In this document: piece after piece, positions 9,064 through 18,900 of the stretch
Position numbering within the stretch: the stretch's first letter is position 1
How the letters are laid out: every line of letters starts with the position of its first letter
Assembly: GCF_002251435.1 (NCBI RefSeq)
Contig: NZ_NPJI01000096.1
Coordinates: 20,664 to 84,663, forward strand
Origin: Prevotella sp. P2-180
Lineage (GTDB): Bacteria > Bacteroidota > Bacteroidia > Bacteroidales > Bacteroidaceae
Length of the DNA stretch: 64,000 nucleotides
Reading direction: 5' to 3'
Translations under genes and position numbers: made by a program
Notes under the pieces: model-generated
The model's database searches: none
The model's input: the letters and a program-made list of their open reading frames with translations, nothing else
What the model was told of the DNA's origin: nothing

Positions 9064-9110
9064 AAAAACGCCTGCGACCATCGATTCTGTGAACGACAGT
9101 CATCAGGCGC
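9064..9110 (-). promoter_or_regulatory. Stem-loop with T tract in the leader of the small gene at 8786-9025 (possible attenuator)
   Basis: On the - strand, cgcctg (9104-9109) pairs with caggcg (9069-9074) and T5 follows at once (9064-9068). It lies between the promoter at 9266-9273 and the preferred start at 9025, so it could terminate early transcripts. Its function is inferred from position only. Confidence 0.4.
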
Positions 9111-9265
9111 TAAGTTAGTTTGTCCCGGTTTGCCCAAATCACTTTGGCTTCCGAAACATGAGGCATTAAAACTTCACAGCCAAAACGCCTCAACATTTGA
9201 ACCAAATTATTATAAAAAAATGATGTATAATATCGCTTAAACGTTTTTACACTATTTATTCGTTG

Positions 9266-9273
9266 CAAAGATA
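9266..9273 (-). promoter_or_regulatory. Putative -7 element (TATCTTTG) upstream of the small gene
   Basis: The octamer read on the - strand is a perfect match to TAnnTTTG and points toward the gene at 8786-9025, leaving a leader of about 235 bases. A second possible stem (ttggct/agccaa) lies within that leader. Confidence 0.55.
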
Positions 9274-9323
9274 CGCTTTTCAACCGAAACTTCCAAACTT
9301 TTATGAATAATTTTTTCTAAAAG

Positions 9324-9367
9324 GCAAAAAAAAATAGCGAGGACTTGACATCGCGTCCAGTCCTCGC
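9324..9367 (-). terminator. Terminator of the arabinan utilisation operon
   Basis: A 9-bp perfect stem (gcgaggact at 9337-9345 with agtcctcgc at 9359-9367) is followed on the - strand by a long T run interrupted once. It lies 14 bp beyond the stop codon of the GH43 gene, the last gene of the operon. Confidence 0.9.
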
Positions 9368-9380
9368 ATCCGTTAGGTCA

Positions 9381-11744
9381 TTAGTTAGCAGGCGCTATCG
9401 ATAGCGCGGTATTGTCTATCTCAAACCAAGTGCCATCGCATACGAGGAAGGCACGCACAGGCTGTGTGCCATCTCCGCAATTAGGCATTGAGAATGATTC
9501 CGTATATACATTATTGGCTGTAGTTGTTGTCACGGCATCCACACTGATGGTAGAACCTTTTCTGGATACAGTCAACTCAACTGTCGCTCCATCCATATCA
9601 TTCATAAAGGTTTCCCAATTGTAATTGCTTGTCAATGAGAAGCCGGCATCTGGATTGGCCATCGTATTGCCCGTAGGCCACCAAGCATAGTTATCGGCAC
9701 GCAGAACAAAGTACTCAAGATAACCTGTTCCCTGACGCTCCACGTCATTAGTCAATGCAATCACCCAGTTGTTCCAGTTATTACCCTTGGAAGAATGGTT
9801 GACAAACTTCAATTTGAGTTTATTGCCAGCAGGAATAGTGTATGAGTCAGAGAAAGCAGACCAGAAACCGGAAGAAAAGTCCTGTGCACCAACAATCTGA
9901 ACATTATTCTCACCTTCGCCTTCATCGGCCTCATCATCATCGAGCGGTCCTACCCACTTGCCCCAATATGTCCTTTGGTTACTTGTAGTGTTATATTTAC
10001 CGTAACCGGCATACACTATAGTTGTCTTGCGTGGAGTAGCTTCCCAGTCAACCTCGCGTGCGAGATACAACTTTGTATTATTAATAGTCAATACATTGTC
10101 AACGGGGTCAAAACTCCATGAATATCCTTTGTTCCAACCATCGAGTACCTTATGGTCAGCACCAAGAGTCATTGACACAGACTTCTGGATTTCACCATAC
10201 TTATATTGAATAGATATGTGCTCCCACTTACCGATGAGTTCTTCCTCAGTGATAGGAGCCTGTGGCACTGCACCATAGCGCTCAGGCATCACGATAGGCC
10301 AGCCAGTGTCGGTCCAACGTATGGCACGAATGCCACCGAGCATTACAGCATTGCTATAGGCATTGCCATTATAATTGGCTGGGAAACGCTGTTGAGAGGC
10401 ATAATACCAGTTGCCATTGCCATCCTCGAATACGGCGCAGTGACTGATACCCACCCAACCATTATTACCACCAAGCTGATAAGGATGAGTGACTATGGGG
10501 AATGCATCACCACCCTTATTTGTTACATCTACCCCATTCATGCTCTTATATGGACCATCGATATTCTCTGAACGCACTACACGTGTGTTATATGGAATAT
10601 CCAAACCATCGTATGCCATAAAGAGATAGTAGTATCCATCATGATAGATAACCTCGGGAGCCTCAGAGCCTTGCCAGCGGCTGCTCATTTTTCGTGTATA
10701 TACTCGCTTGCCGTATGCTGCCTCATTCTCTGCTCCCCATGGGTTGCCTTGTTCAGCCTTGGTCTTACCGGTCTCGGGATTGATTTCCACGGCAGCAAAA
10801 CCGCTATGCCATGAACCGTAGATAAGCCAATGCTCTCCTTCTGGAGTAATGATATATGACGGGTCAATGGCGTTGTACTTATAATAGCAACTCTCCCAAG
10901 CAGTTGGAGAAACATAAATCTTAGAGAGGTCACGGTCGGAATAGTTGGTGATTACATATCCCTTGTCTTCCCATTTAGAGAGGTCGGAAGGATCGGTTGT
11001 TTCCATTACACCGATGAATGCTCTCTCGCCCCATGATGTCTTGGTTGGGTCAATATATCCTGGACAAGTTATACAATAGTACATGCGATAGAGTCCGTCC
11101 TTCACCTTGCGTGCACATGGTGCCCAATATCCAAACTGCAGGTCATCGCTGAAATTGGCTGTACTGTTTTTAAGTCCCATAGCCTTGCGTATCTCGTTGA
11201 GCTTGGGCTGCACCCATGATGGCAAGCCATACATTGTGGCACCCATATACTCCCAGTTGACGAGGTCCTTGGAGCGGCGGCACTGGAAATGTCCGTGTTT
11301 CCCATCCTTCACGTCCTCGTTATGTGGGTTACCATATCCGGCATCAGTGCAATACATATAGTAATATCCATCCTCGGCAAGCATCACCGACGGGTCATGA
11401 ATATTTGCGAGATTCCACTTGGCGCGATCTGACCACGAACTACCTGCTGAGATATAATAGTCGATATATGATGGCGACTGATATTTCACGAGTTCGAGGT
11501 CGATCCCGTCAAGGATGGATGCACTCTTAATATTCGAGATGTCATTGGCTGAAGAATATTCACCATTGGCATCAGTAGTGGCTGACCACTTGTCGGCATC
11601 GCCTTTCTGCTTGAAATACAATTTTCCACCTACAGTCTGCGCCGAGCCGTCCTTTTTCTTAATCACGAGTTCTTGTGCCGAAATGGAAGCAATTCCCATC
11701 GTGCACATCAATATCAAAGAGAGGATTTTCTTGTTCATAATCAC
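9381..11744 (-). CDS. Secreted GH43 family endo-arabinanase-like glycoside hydrolase with C-terminal beta-sandwich module
   Basis: A 787-residue protein with signal peptide (to about residue 24, SISAQ). A five-bladed GH43 catalytic domain spans roughly 110-495. The three expected acids are visible: the base Asp117 in 'NIHDPSVM', the pKa modulator Asp294 in 'NAIDPSYI' and the acid Glu361 in 'GSEAPEV'. Residues 505-600 resemble the lipocalin-like C-terminal domain of family 43 arabinanases. An acidic linker (602-613) leads to a module at about 617-787 that is repeated twice in the neighbouring surface lipoprotein. It likely cuts alpha-1,5-arabinan; other GH43 activities cannot be excluded. It is the last gene of the sus-like operon. 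Confidence 0.88.
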   Translation of the reverse strand: MIMNKKILSLILMCTMGIASISAQELVIKKKDGSAQTVGGKLYFKQKGDADKWSATTDANGEYSSANDISNIKSASILDGIDLELVKYQSPSYIDYYISAGSSWSDRAKWNLANIHDPSVMLAEDGYYYMYCTDAGYGNPHNEDVKDGKHGHFQCRRSKDLVNWEYMGATMYGLPSWVQPKLNEIRKAMGLKNSTANFSDDLQFGYWAPCARKVKDGLYRMYYCITCPGYIDPTKTSWGERAFIGVMETTDPSDLSKWEDKGYVITNYSDRDLSKIYVSPTAWESCYYKYNAIDPSYIITPEGEHWLIYGSWHSGFAAVEINPETGKTKAEQGNPWGAENEAAYGKRVYTRKMSSRWQGSEAPEVIYHDGYYYLFMAYDGLDIPYNTRVVRSENIDGPYKSMNGVDVTNKGGDAFPIVTHPYQLGGNNGWVGISHCAVFEDGNGNWYYASQQRFPANYNGNAYSNAVMLGGIRAIRWTDTGWPIVMPERYGAVPQAPITEEELIGKWEHISIQYKYGEIQKSVSMTLGADHKVLDGWNKGYSWSFDPVDNVLTINNTKLYLAREVDWEATPRKTTIVYAGYGKYNTTSNQRTYWGKWVGPLDDDEADEGEGENNVQIVGAQDFSSGFWSAFSDSYTIPAGNKLKLKFVNHSSKGNNWNNWVIALTNDVERQGTGYLEYFVLRADNYAWWPTGNTMANPDAGFSLTSNYNWETFMNDMDGATVELTVSRKGSTISVDAVTTTTANNVYTESFSMPNCGDGTQPVRAFLVCDGTWFEIDNTALSIAPAN

Positions 11745-11759
11745 TTCAGTGATAAATTG

Positions 11760-12221
11760 TTATTTCTTTATGAATTTCACAGTGGTCTTACCCACGTTAA
11801 GCATATATACACCAGAGGCAAGACGAGAAACATCAACGTTTGTATGGTCGCCGCTTGTCACTGTCTTTACCTTAACAGCACCATCCGTAGAGACAACTGT
11901 AATGGCCTGACCTTCCTTACATCCTGTAATAGTAAGGTTAGCTTCAACTACGTTCGAGAGCAGAGAGATTCCGTTTTTTACCACGGCACTTGAAATACCC
12001 GTAGCGTCGAGTTTTGCAAAACTCACCTTGGTTACATCCTCAATAGTGCTATTGTCGGTCTTGACAATGCTCATCGTAGAGCTGCCGTCAGTATAGAGGA
12101 TATATGCCAATTGGTTCATAAACACAGATTTACCATCCTGCGTAGTCATTGCCCATTTCAAGTCGGCGGCATTTGCTGCGGTAGTGCATAGCAGGACAAA
12201 AGCCATTAAATAGTTTCTCAT
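11760..12221 (-). CDS. Small secreted protein with type IX secretion sorting domain
   Basis: A 153-residue protein with a signal peptide (ending AANAADL near residue 20), a short region of about 55 residues, and a C-terminal domain with the T9SS type A pattern. That pattern includes 'GQAITVVSTDGAVKVKTV', 'VDVSRLASGVYMLNVGKT' and the terminal 'VKFIKK'. Such domains direct export through the T9SS and surface attachment. The cargo part is unusually small and resembles the N-terminal 'DGS' segment of the adjacent GH43 protein. The start at 12221 is chosen over an in-frame start at 12254 because it gives a normal signal peptide. Its function in glycan use is unknown. Confidence 0.75.
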   Translation of the reverse strand: MRNYLMAFVLLCTTAANAADLKWAMTTQDGKSVFMNQLAYILYTDGSSTMSIVKTDNSTIEDVTKVSFAKLDATGISSAVVKNGISLLSNVVEANLTITGCKEGQAITVVSTDGAVKVKTVTSGDHTNVDVSRLASGVYMLNVGKTTVKFIKK

Positions 12222-12271
12222 AAATACTATCTGTTTGTTGTTTATATTATACAATGAATATGAAATTGAGG

Positions 12272-12310
12272 GAGAGGCCCGCGGGGTTAACCGCGAGCCT
12301 AAAACCTCTC
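12272..12310 (-). other. Intercistronic GC-rich stem-loop downstream of the glycan-binding lipoprotein gene
   Basis: On the - strand gagagg, ggctcgcgg and their complements fold into a stable hairpin with loop ttaac. No T run follows, so it is more likely a processing or mRNA-stabilising structure than a terminator. Confidence 0.5.
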
Positions 12311-12342
12311 AAAAAAGTCATATCATATTCTGTAATGAATGA

Positions 12343-14115
12343 TTATTCAAATACAAGGTGACAACTGTCAACTGTGAATGAAACAAACAAGTCGCTTGGT
12401 TCCACGTAACGGATACCGAGATAGTACTGGATATAGTCGATACCGTCAGTTCCGTGCATAATGCACTGAATATCTGCTGTTCCGTTATTACAGTTGGTAA
12501 CCCATACAGTACACTTGGCACCATTCATTGCTGCGAGCCATGTAGCCCAGTCTGCCTGACCGCCAGAGGTTACAAGGTTTGGATTGCCGTCATAACCTGC
12601 ACCCCATCCATAGTTGTCTGCACGTACCACGGCATACTCTGTGAGATCTGCTTTACGGAGAATAGGAACGAAGTTGTTCCAGTTAGCAGCACTGGCACTG
12701 TTGTTATAGTTGGTGAAGTTAAATTCACGAGTCTCTCCTGCTGGGACATTTACGTCCGCAGCGTGTGCGCCCCACCAGCCTGTTGAGTTATCCTCAGCAC
12801 CTACGATAGTAGTAGAAGGAGTTGCCTTTTCGCAGTTGGAAACTTCAACATTAACCTCAGTCTCAACGGTCTTGCCGTTAGCAGAAGAGATTGTAACCTT
12901 GTGTGAGCCAGGAACAGCAGGAACTGTAGAGAACGACAGCTTGGAGTTGTCGATAACGGCGGTTGTTCCGTCGGAATAAGTTGCAACCACTTCCATACCT
13001 GTCGGGTCAAATGTCAGATAGCGGCCTTCCATTCCGTCGGTAGCGTCAGAGTTGAAGAAGTAGTAAGTGTTGCGAGCAGGTGCCTGAGTCATGGCGATAG
13101 AAGCAATCGCGTTAACCACCTTGAACTTGGCGTATGCCACGATAGGCGCACTGCAGTTCTCACCCTTGAAGGTCTTGTTGTAGATGGCGATGAGAGTCTT
13201 CTCACCGGGCTCGTCCATATCTGGAATAGCAGAGAAGAGGAGTTCAGCAGCAGGAACAACCTTTGTTACGCCTTCCTCAAACTGTACAGTAGCAGAAATA
13301 CCGGCGACGGCATCCTCAAGTGTAGAACCCTTAACGACCTCGTCAGGAACATTCTCAAGTGTCATCGACAATGGATTCTTGTCAAGTGCGGAAGTGAATC
13401 CGCCGATAGGCTCAACGTTTGCAGCCAAGAAATTAAGATATGAGCCCTCTGGCACAAGGAATATACGGATATTTGTATTATTTTGGTCGGCATTGAGATT
13501 AGCAAGCGGAGTCTTCTGCTTGTATGTCTTTGTAACAACACCATTGTCCATCTTCACTGAGAAAGAGCTTGGGTCTGAACGGTCGATAGTGATTGTCACC
13601 TTGCCTCCGAGTTTGTCTACACCGGCATCTGTATCGGAGTTGAAAGTGAGTGTACTCTCAACGCAGCTGCGGTCGATATAGTCACCCCACTCAGAGTTGC
13701 CCGAAGGCTGGTTGTCATAGCGTATAGCACCATACTCAAGATAATCTGCACCACCACGATCAACGTCGTTTGTGAGAATCATGGCGAAGTTCTTGTAAGT
13801 GTTTGTAGCACTTGGGTTGATATTCAGGTTAAACTGAAGGTGGAACTTCTTTCCGTCGGGTATAACATAGTATTTTGAAAATTCAGACCACCAGCCTGAG
13901 GAGAAATCGGTGGCACCGACGGTGTAAACATCTTCTTCCATGCCTTCGAGTACTTCTACGTCACCTTTCTTGGCGTTTTCGATAGAGTCAATCTTCTCTG
14001 AAATCCAGTCGGGCGAGCTTACGCCGTAGAGGTCACCGCCCTCACATCCCGTGAGCACGAGCAGCCCAAGGGCCGCTGTGCATAATACGGATGACAATTT
14101 ATTTAGATATTTCAT
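12343..14115 (-). CDS. Surface glycan-binding lipoprotein in the SusE/SusF position
   Basis: A 590-residue lipoprotein with lipobox LTGC (Cys24). The start at 14115 is preferred over one 11 codons upstream. A beta-sandwich module occurs at about 65-245 ('VGATDFSSGWWSEFS ... YLEYGAIRYDN') and again at about 418-585 ('VGAEDNSTGWWGAH ... YAVVRADNYGW'). Between them lie two Ig-like domains with the Big_3-type 'ATYSDGTTAVIDNSKL' pattern. The same module ends the GH43 enzyme. Position after susD, lipidation and repeated aromatic-rich modules indicate a cell-surface glycan-binding protein. It is not a close match to any SusE I can name; the binding role is inferred. Confidence 0.78.
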   Translation of the reverse strand: MKYLNKLSSVLCTAALGLLVLTGCEGGDLYGVSSPDWISEKIDSIENAKKGDVEVLEGMEEDVYTVGATDFSSGWWSEFSKYYVIPDGKKFHLQFNLNINPSATNTYKNFAMILTNDVDRGGADYLEYGAIRYDNQPSGNSEWGDYIDRSCVESTLTFNSDTDAGVDKLGGKVTITIDRSDPSSFSVKMDNGVVTKTYKQKTPLANLNADQNNTNIRIFLVPEGSYLNFLAANVEPIGGFTSALDKNPLSMTLENVPDEVVKGSTLEDAVAGISATVQFEEGVTKVVPAAELLFSAIPDMDEPGEKTLIAIYNKTFKGENCSAPIVAYAKFKVVNAIASIAMTQAPARNTYYFFNSDATDGMEGRYLTFDPTGMEVVATYSDGTTAVIDNSKLSFSTVPAVPGSHKVTISSANGKTVETEVNVEVSNCEKATPSTTIVGAEDNSTGWWGAHAADVNVPAGETREFNFTNYNNSASAANWNNFVPILRKADLTEYAVVRADNYGWGAGYDGNPNLVTSGGQADWATWLAAMNGAKCTVWVTNCNNGTADIQCIMHGTDGIDYIQYYLGIRYVEPSDLFVSFTVDSCHLVFE

Positions 14116-14205
14116 AGTTTTTTTATTTTTTAGTTGACAAGTTAACAAGTTGACAAGTTGTATGTTGTCTGGTTAACATGTCTATAAGTTATTTACCTTA
14201 TATTT

Positions 14206-15957
14206 TTATTCGCTCAAGTCCACTACCGGACGTACTTTCCAGCCGCGGCTGAAGAAGTCGGATGAATTGTCGATACCATCGTTGGCAGAGTTGCCCTTGA
14301 GATTTGGATTGGCGTTGAGCGTACCCTGATAGATTGGTAAGTACTCGTGACCTGGGAGCCAGCTGTCGTATGAAGACTTCACCATTGGGTCGATACCTAC
14401 CTCAGAGTAGCTCACCGGAGCCTTCGGGTCGTCAAGTGTCTTGCGGAACGTTCCGTGTTCCTTCAGCTGCTGCAGACGGTCTGCAGAATAGAAGAATCCC
14501 CAGCGGAGGAGGTCGAAACCACGACCGGTTTCACAGCCGAACTCTTTTGGACGCTCCACGTTTGCAATCTGCTCAAACAGTTTGTCGGCAGAAGAGAAGT
14601 CGGCGAGCTTCAGGTCGTTAAGGTTTGCACGACGGCGCACCTCGTTAATCCAGTCAATAGCCTGCTGTGTAGGTCCGTTCACCTCGTTCTCGCATTCTGC
14701 GGCACGTAGCAGCACGTCAGAGTAGCGCATCAGTCGGAGGTTGATACCGCAGTGAAGACCTGTCACCACCTTGTCAACGAGGTTAGTACGCAAGTTTGTC
14801 CACTTTGCGATAGGCAGACCGCCGTTGAGGTTGTTTGTCACAACCGGCTCGTTAGCCGACATTGGCTGCGAATAACCCACGTTTCCATTCTCAAAGCCTT
14901 CCCAGTCGGCTTCGTATGTACCGATGGTCCAGTAAAGACGCGGGTCGAGGCTTCCGGTCTTTGTGCGCTCAGCCTTGAAGAGGTTGTAGAGCCATGGAGA
15001 GGCAGAGAGGTCTGCCCATCCTCCGTATGCGCCAGGGCAGAAGTTCGATTCTATGGCATGTCCCTGTGTAGCGTTAGGAGAAGTGTTCACCGGTGTCCAC
15101 TCGTCGTCAACACCCTGTGAGTCCTTGTCGAGGAACTGAACCTCGAAGAGGCTCTCGTCGTTGTTCTCGTAAGATGGGCCTTCACGGAAGTTGTCGCCGT
15201 AGTTAGCCATGAGTTTGTATGTACCATACTTCTTGTTGATGATGTCTTTCAGCACGGCAAGAGCCTCGCTGAACTTGTGACGCTGCATGAGGGTGCGTGC
15301 ATAGTATCCGGCAGCGGCACCGCATGTGGCACGTCCCTTTGCCCATTCGCCTCCAGCATCTCTTGAAGGCAGCAGGGTCATGGCCTCTGAGAAGTCTTTC
15401 TCTATCTGGTCTACCACCTCATCGTAGGTTGCGTTAGTTCCGTACAGGCCGTCGAGTGAAGAGTAAGCGTCATAGCTTGTGATGAGCGACGGTGTCTGAT
15501 AGTAGTTCACGAGGTTGTAGTATGCCAGTCCACGAATGAAGAGGGCCTGTCCCTTAATGCGCTTCATTCTGTCTGAGAGGGCGGCATTGTCGTCGCCGGT
15601 GCGTGAAAGGATGAAGTTGGTCACGTTGATGGTGTAGTACCAGTCACGCCACGACCACATTCCTATTTCGTCGGTCACAGGCTCGTTGAGGTCGTCGAAA
15701 GGCATGTACCATACCTGTGAAGAGTTCCACACTTCGTCGCCGCGGCAAACGTCGATGTTGTAGCCTACACGTGCGTATGTACCTTCCATACGGATATGGT
15801 TGTATGCGGCAATTACGCTCTCCTCCAAGTCGTCGGCAGTTTCTCCGAACGAACTTGATGTCTGCTGGTTAGGGTTTGTCAAGTCCAGCTTGTCTCCACA
15901 CGAAGAGAAGGTGCAGAGGCCCATCATGAGGGCAAGTGAATATTTATATAGTTTCAT
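14206..15957 (-). CDS. SusD/RagB family nutrient-binding outer membrane lipoprotein
   Basis: A 583-residue lipoprotein with leader ending in FSSC (Cys20). It shows the SusD fold: an N-terminal part with 'ESVIAAYNHIR', tetratricopeptide-like helices such as 'IKGQALFIRGLAYYNLVNYY', and a C-terminal 'WINEVRRRANL' and 'ERPKEFGCETGRGFDLLRWG'. SusD proteins cap the SusC channel and bind oligosaccharide at the surface. It lies 35 bp downstream of susC. Length and motifs are normal. Substrate is inferred from neighbours as arabinan or arabinogalactan. Confidence 0.95.
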   Translation of the reverse strand: MKLYKYSLALMMGLCTFSSCGDKLDLTNPNQQTSSSFGETADDLEESVIAAYNHIRMEGTYARVGYNIDVCRGDEVWNSSQVWYMPFDDLNEPVTDEIGMWSWRDWYYTINVTNFILSRTGDDNAALSDRMKRIKGQALFIRGLAYYNLVNYYQTPSLITSYDAYSSLDGLYGTNATYDEVVDQIEKDFSEAMTLLPSRDAGGEWAKGRATCGAAAGYYARTLMQRHKFSEALAVLKDIINKKYGTYKLMANYGDNFREGPSYENNDESLFEVQFLDKDSQGVDDEWTPVNTSPNATQGHAIESNFCPGAYGGWADLSASPWLYNLFKAERTKTGSLDPRLYWTIGTYEADWEGFENGNVGYSQPMSANEPVVTNNLNGGLPIAKWTNLRTNLVDKVVTGLHCGINLRLMRYSDVLLRAAECENEVNGPTQQAIDWINEVRRRANLNDLKLADFSSADKLFEQIANVERPKEFGCETGRGFDLLRWGFFYSADRLQQLKEHGTFRKTLDDPKAPVSYSEVGIDPMVKSSYDSWLPGHEYLPIYQGTLNANPNLKGNSANDGIDNSSDFFSRGWKVRPVVDLSE

Positions 15958-15992
15958 ATTACTATTCCTTATATTATATATAATGTGTAAGA

Positions 15993-18900
15993 TTAGAATG
16001 TGAAGTGCAGACCTGCCATGAAGCTACGTGCGCTTGGGAAAGAGCAGAAGTTGTAGCCAGGTGTGAATGTACCGCCCGCATAGTCAACATTGTATCCCTT
16101 GTAACCTGTGAAGGTGTGGAGGTTCTGTGCAGATACATATACGCGAACTCCTGAAACGTAGTTGCCGAACCACTTGTCGGGCAGGTTGTAGCCAAGCTCT
16201 ACGTTGGCTATCTTCCAGTATGCTGCGTTCTGAATCTTGCGCTCGCTGAAGAGGTCGTTCCATGCCAGTGTGGCATTGTTGGCCGCGTATGTGCGTGGAA
16301 TGCTTGAGAGGTATGTTGTACCGTCTTCCGACCATCGGTTTGCGTCACTCATTGCTACGTCCTTGTTGCCCCAGCCGTAGCAAGAGTTAAGGCTGTTGTA
16401 GATGTCGTCGCTGACGTGATAGTTGAGAGCGCCGAATGTAGCCACGCTCAGGTCGAAGTTCTTGTATTCGAAACGTACGTTGAGACCGAAGTTAATCTTT
16501 GGTAGACCGCTTCCAAGCACAGTCCGGTCGTATGCGTCGATAGTGCCGTCGGGAGTGCCATCCGGACCGGAGATGTCCTTGTAGAGGCAGTCACCCACAT
16601 TTGCGCCAGGCTGCGATGCGTGGTTGTCGAGGTCTTCCTGTGTACGTGCTATTCCCTCGTATACCCATCCGTAGAACTTACCGATTTCCTGTCCTACCTC
16701 AGTCTTGTAAGCACCTTCGATATATGACTCTGTACCGAAACCGAGCGAAGTGACCTTGTTGTTCAGTGTGCTGAGGTTTGCTCCAATCTGATACTTGAAG
16801 TCGTGGTCGTTGTTACGATATGTAGCAGAGAACTCGAAACCGCTGTTTTCCATAGAGGCGGCGTTCATTGTAACTGTTGTGTTGCTTACACCAGCCTGTG
16901 CAGGCACAGGAACGGCATAGAGAAGGTCTTCCGACACATTCTTGTACCACTCGAAGGTGAACTCCAAACGGTTGCGGAACATTGCCACGTCGATACCCAC
17001 GTTGGTGGTCTTCTTCTTCTCCCATGCAAGGTTGTTGTCGGTGAAGGTAGAAACAGCAGAACCTGTTACAGGTATATTGCCGAAGCTATATGTCATGTTG
17101 TTGCGGTTCATGGTTGTCTGGAACATAAATTCACCGATGTTCTCGTTACCAAGTACACCATAGCTACCGCGAATCTTAAACATGTTCATCACGTCAGGTG
17201 TGAATGGGAAGAACTTTTCCTTGTCCACACGCCAACCAACAGACACTGATGGGAATGTACCCCAACGGATGTTCTTAGAGAGGCGTGAGCTACCGTCTCT
17301 ACGTACCACTGCAGAAAGCAAGTACTTCTCGTCGTAGTTGTAGTTAATACGTCCGATGTAAGAAGCAATGGCGTGCTTGTACTCATAAGAAGAAGAGTAG
17401 GTGCTTGCTCCGTTCTGTAGCTGGAGGAAGTATGGTTCCGGGAAGTTCACTGCCCAACCAGTAAGAAGGTCGGTGTATTCTTCCTCGTATGTCTGACCTA
17501 CAACGACATTTACATGGTGCTTGCCTATGGTGCCGTCGTAAGTAAGTGTGTTTTCTATCAGGGCGTCGGTATAATCGCGCGAACCCTTTGTCAACTTCTC
17601 GTTAGACTTGTCGAGATATACACGGTTGCTCTGTGCCCAGGCAGCAATCCAGGTGAAGTCCTTGGCGTGTGTCTTGCTGTAAGAGAGGTTGATGTTGTAG
17701 TGCAGCGAGTGGTTCTTTATTTTCAGGCCAAGCATGTCAAACAGGTCAACATCGGCTGAAGCTGTACCCACGAAGCGGTCAACGCGTGTGTTACGCTGCA
17801 ACAAGTTGTTGACAAGCAGAGGGTTTGAGGCCGAGATGTCGCCGTGGATATTGTCGTAGTAAACACCATATCCGTATGCGTCATATCTATAACCGCTGGC
17901 AAGACCCACCTTGTCGTCGAGCACCCATGTTGACTCGTCGTATGCCTTGATGGTAGGCTGCATGAGCAGTGTTCCGCGGAGCACGTTGGTCACGTCACCG
18001 TAGAGACCCTGAACATACTCTCTGGCGTTTGACAGACCCATGTTGTCCTGGTCGGAGTGAGAGTAAACGAGACTTGTGCGGAACTTGATGAACTTTGCGT
18101 CCATGGTGTTGTTCACGCGTGCAGTGTAACGCTCGTAGTTAGGTCCTGCTCCCTCAAGCGTACCCTTCTGGTTGAAGTAGTCGAGAGAGATGTTGTATGT
18201 GCTGTGGGCACTACCGCCGCTGAGATTCACGTTGTGGTTTTGGCGTGTACCAGTCTTGAACACTTCCTTGAACCAGTCGGTGTTGGTATTGTCCATAAAC
18301 TTATACTTGCCTGTGGTGGGGTCAAGAGAGTAGCCGCCGGGAAGAGTTGTACCGGAGTTTGCACAAGCCTGACCGATATAGTTGCTGTACATGTCAGCAT
18401 CCATCACATCATAAACATCGCTTGGAATCTGGTCAACACCGAAATATCCTGAGTAGTTCACCTTCAGTGGTTGGTCTTTCTTACCGTTCTTTGTTGTGAT
18501 GATGATCACACCGTTGGCGGCACGCGAACCGTAGATGGCACCTGCGGCAGCATCCTTAAGCACCTGTATGGTCTCAATGTCGTTAGGAGAGAAGTCGCGG
18601 ATGGTTGTACCCATAGGCACACCGTCGATGACATAAAGAGGTGCAGTGCTACCGAACGAGCCGATACCGCGGATTCTTACCGATGGGTCAGCACCCGGCT
18701 GTCCGTCAGAAGTGATCTGCACTCCAGGTACCTTACCTTCAAGCATTGTCGAGATGTTGGAGTTAGATACCTTCTTCAGTTCGTCAGCGTTGACGATAGA
18801 CACCGAACCTGTGAGGTCTGCTTTCTTCTGCACACCGTAACCCACTACAACCACCTGGTCGAGCACGTTGGTGTCAGATTCTAATTGAATAGGTTCGAGC

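Noticed and set aside
9026..9103. Longer start for the small gene at 8786-9025
   Set aside because: The added codons come from the leader stem-loop and give a Trp/Arg-rich stretch without family likeness; kept as an alternative only.
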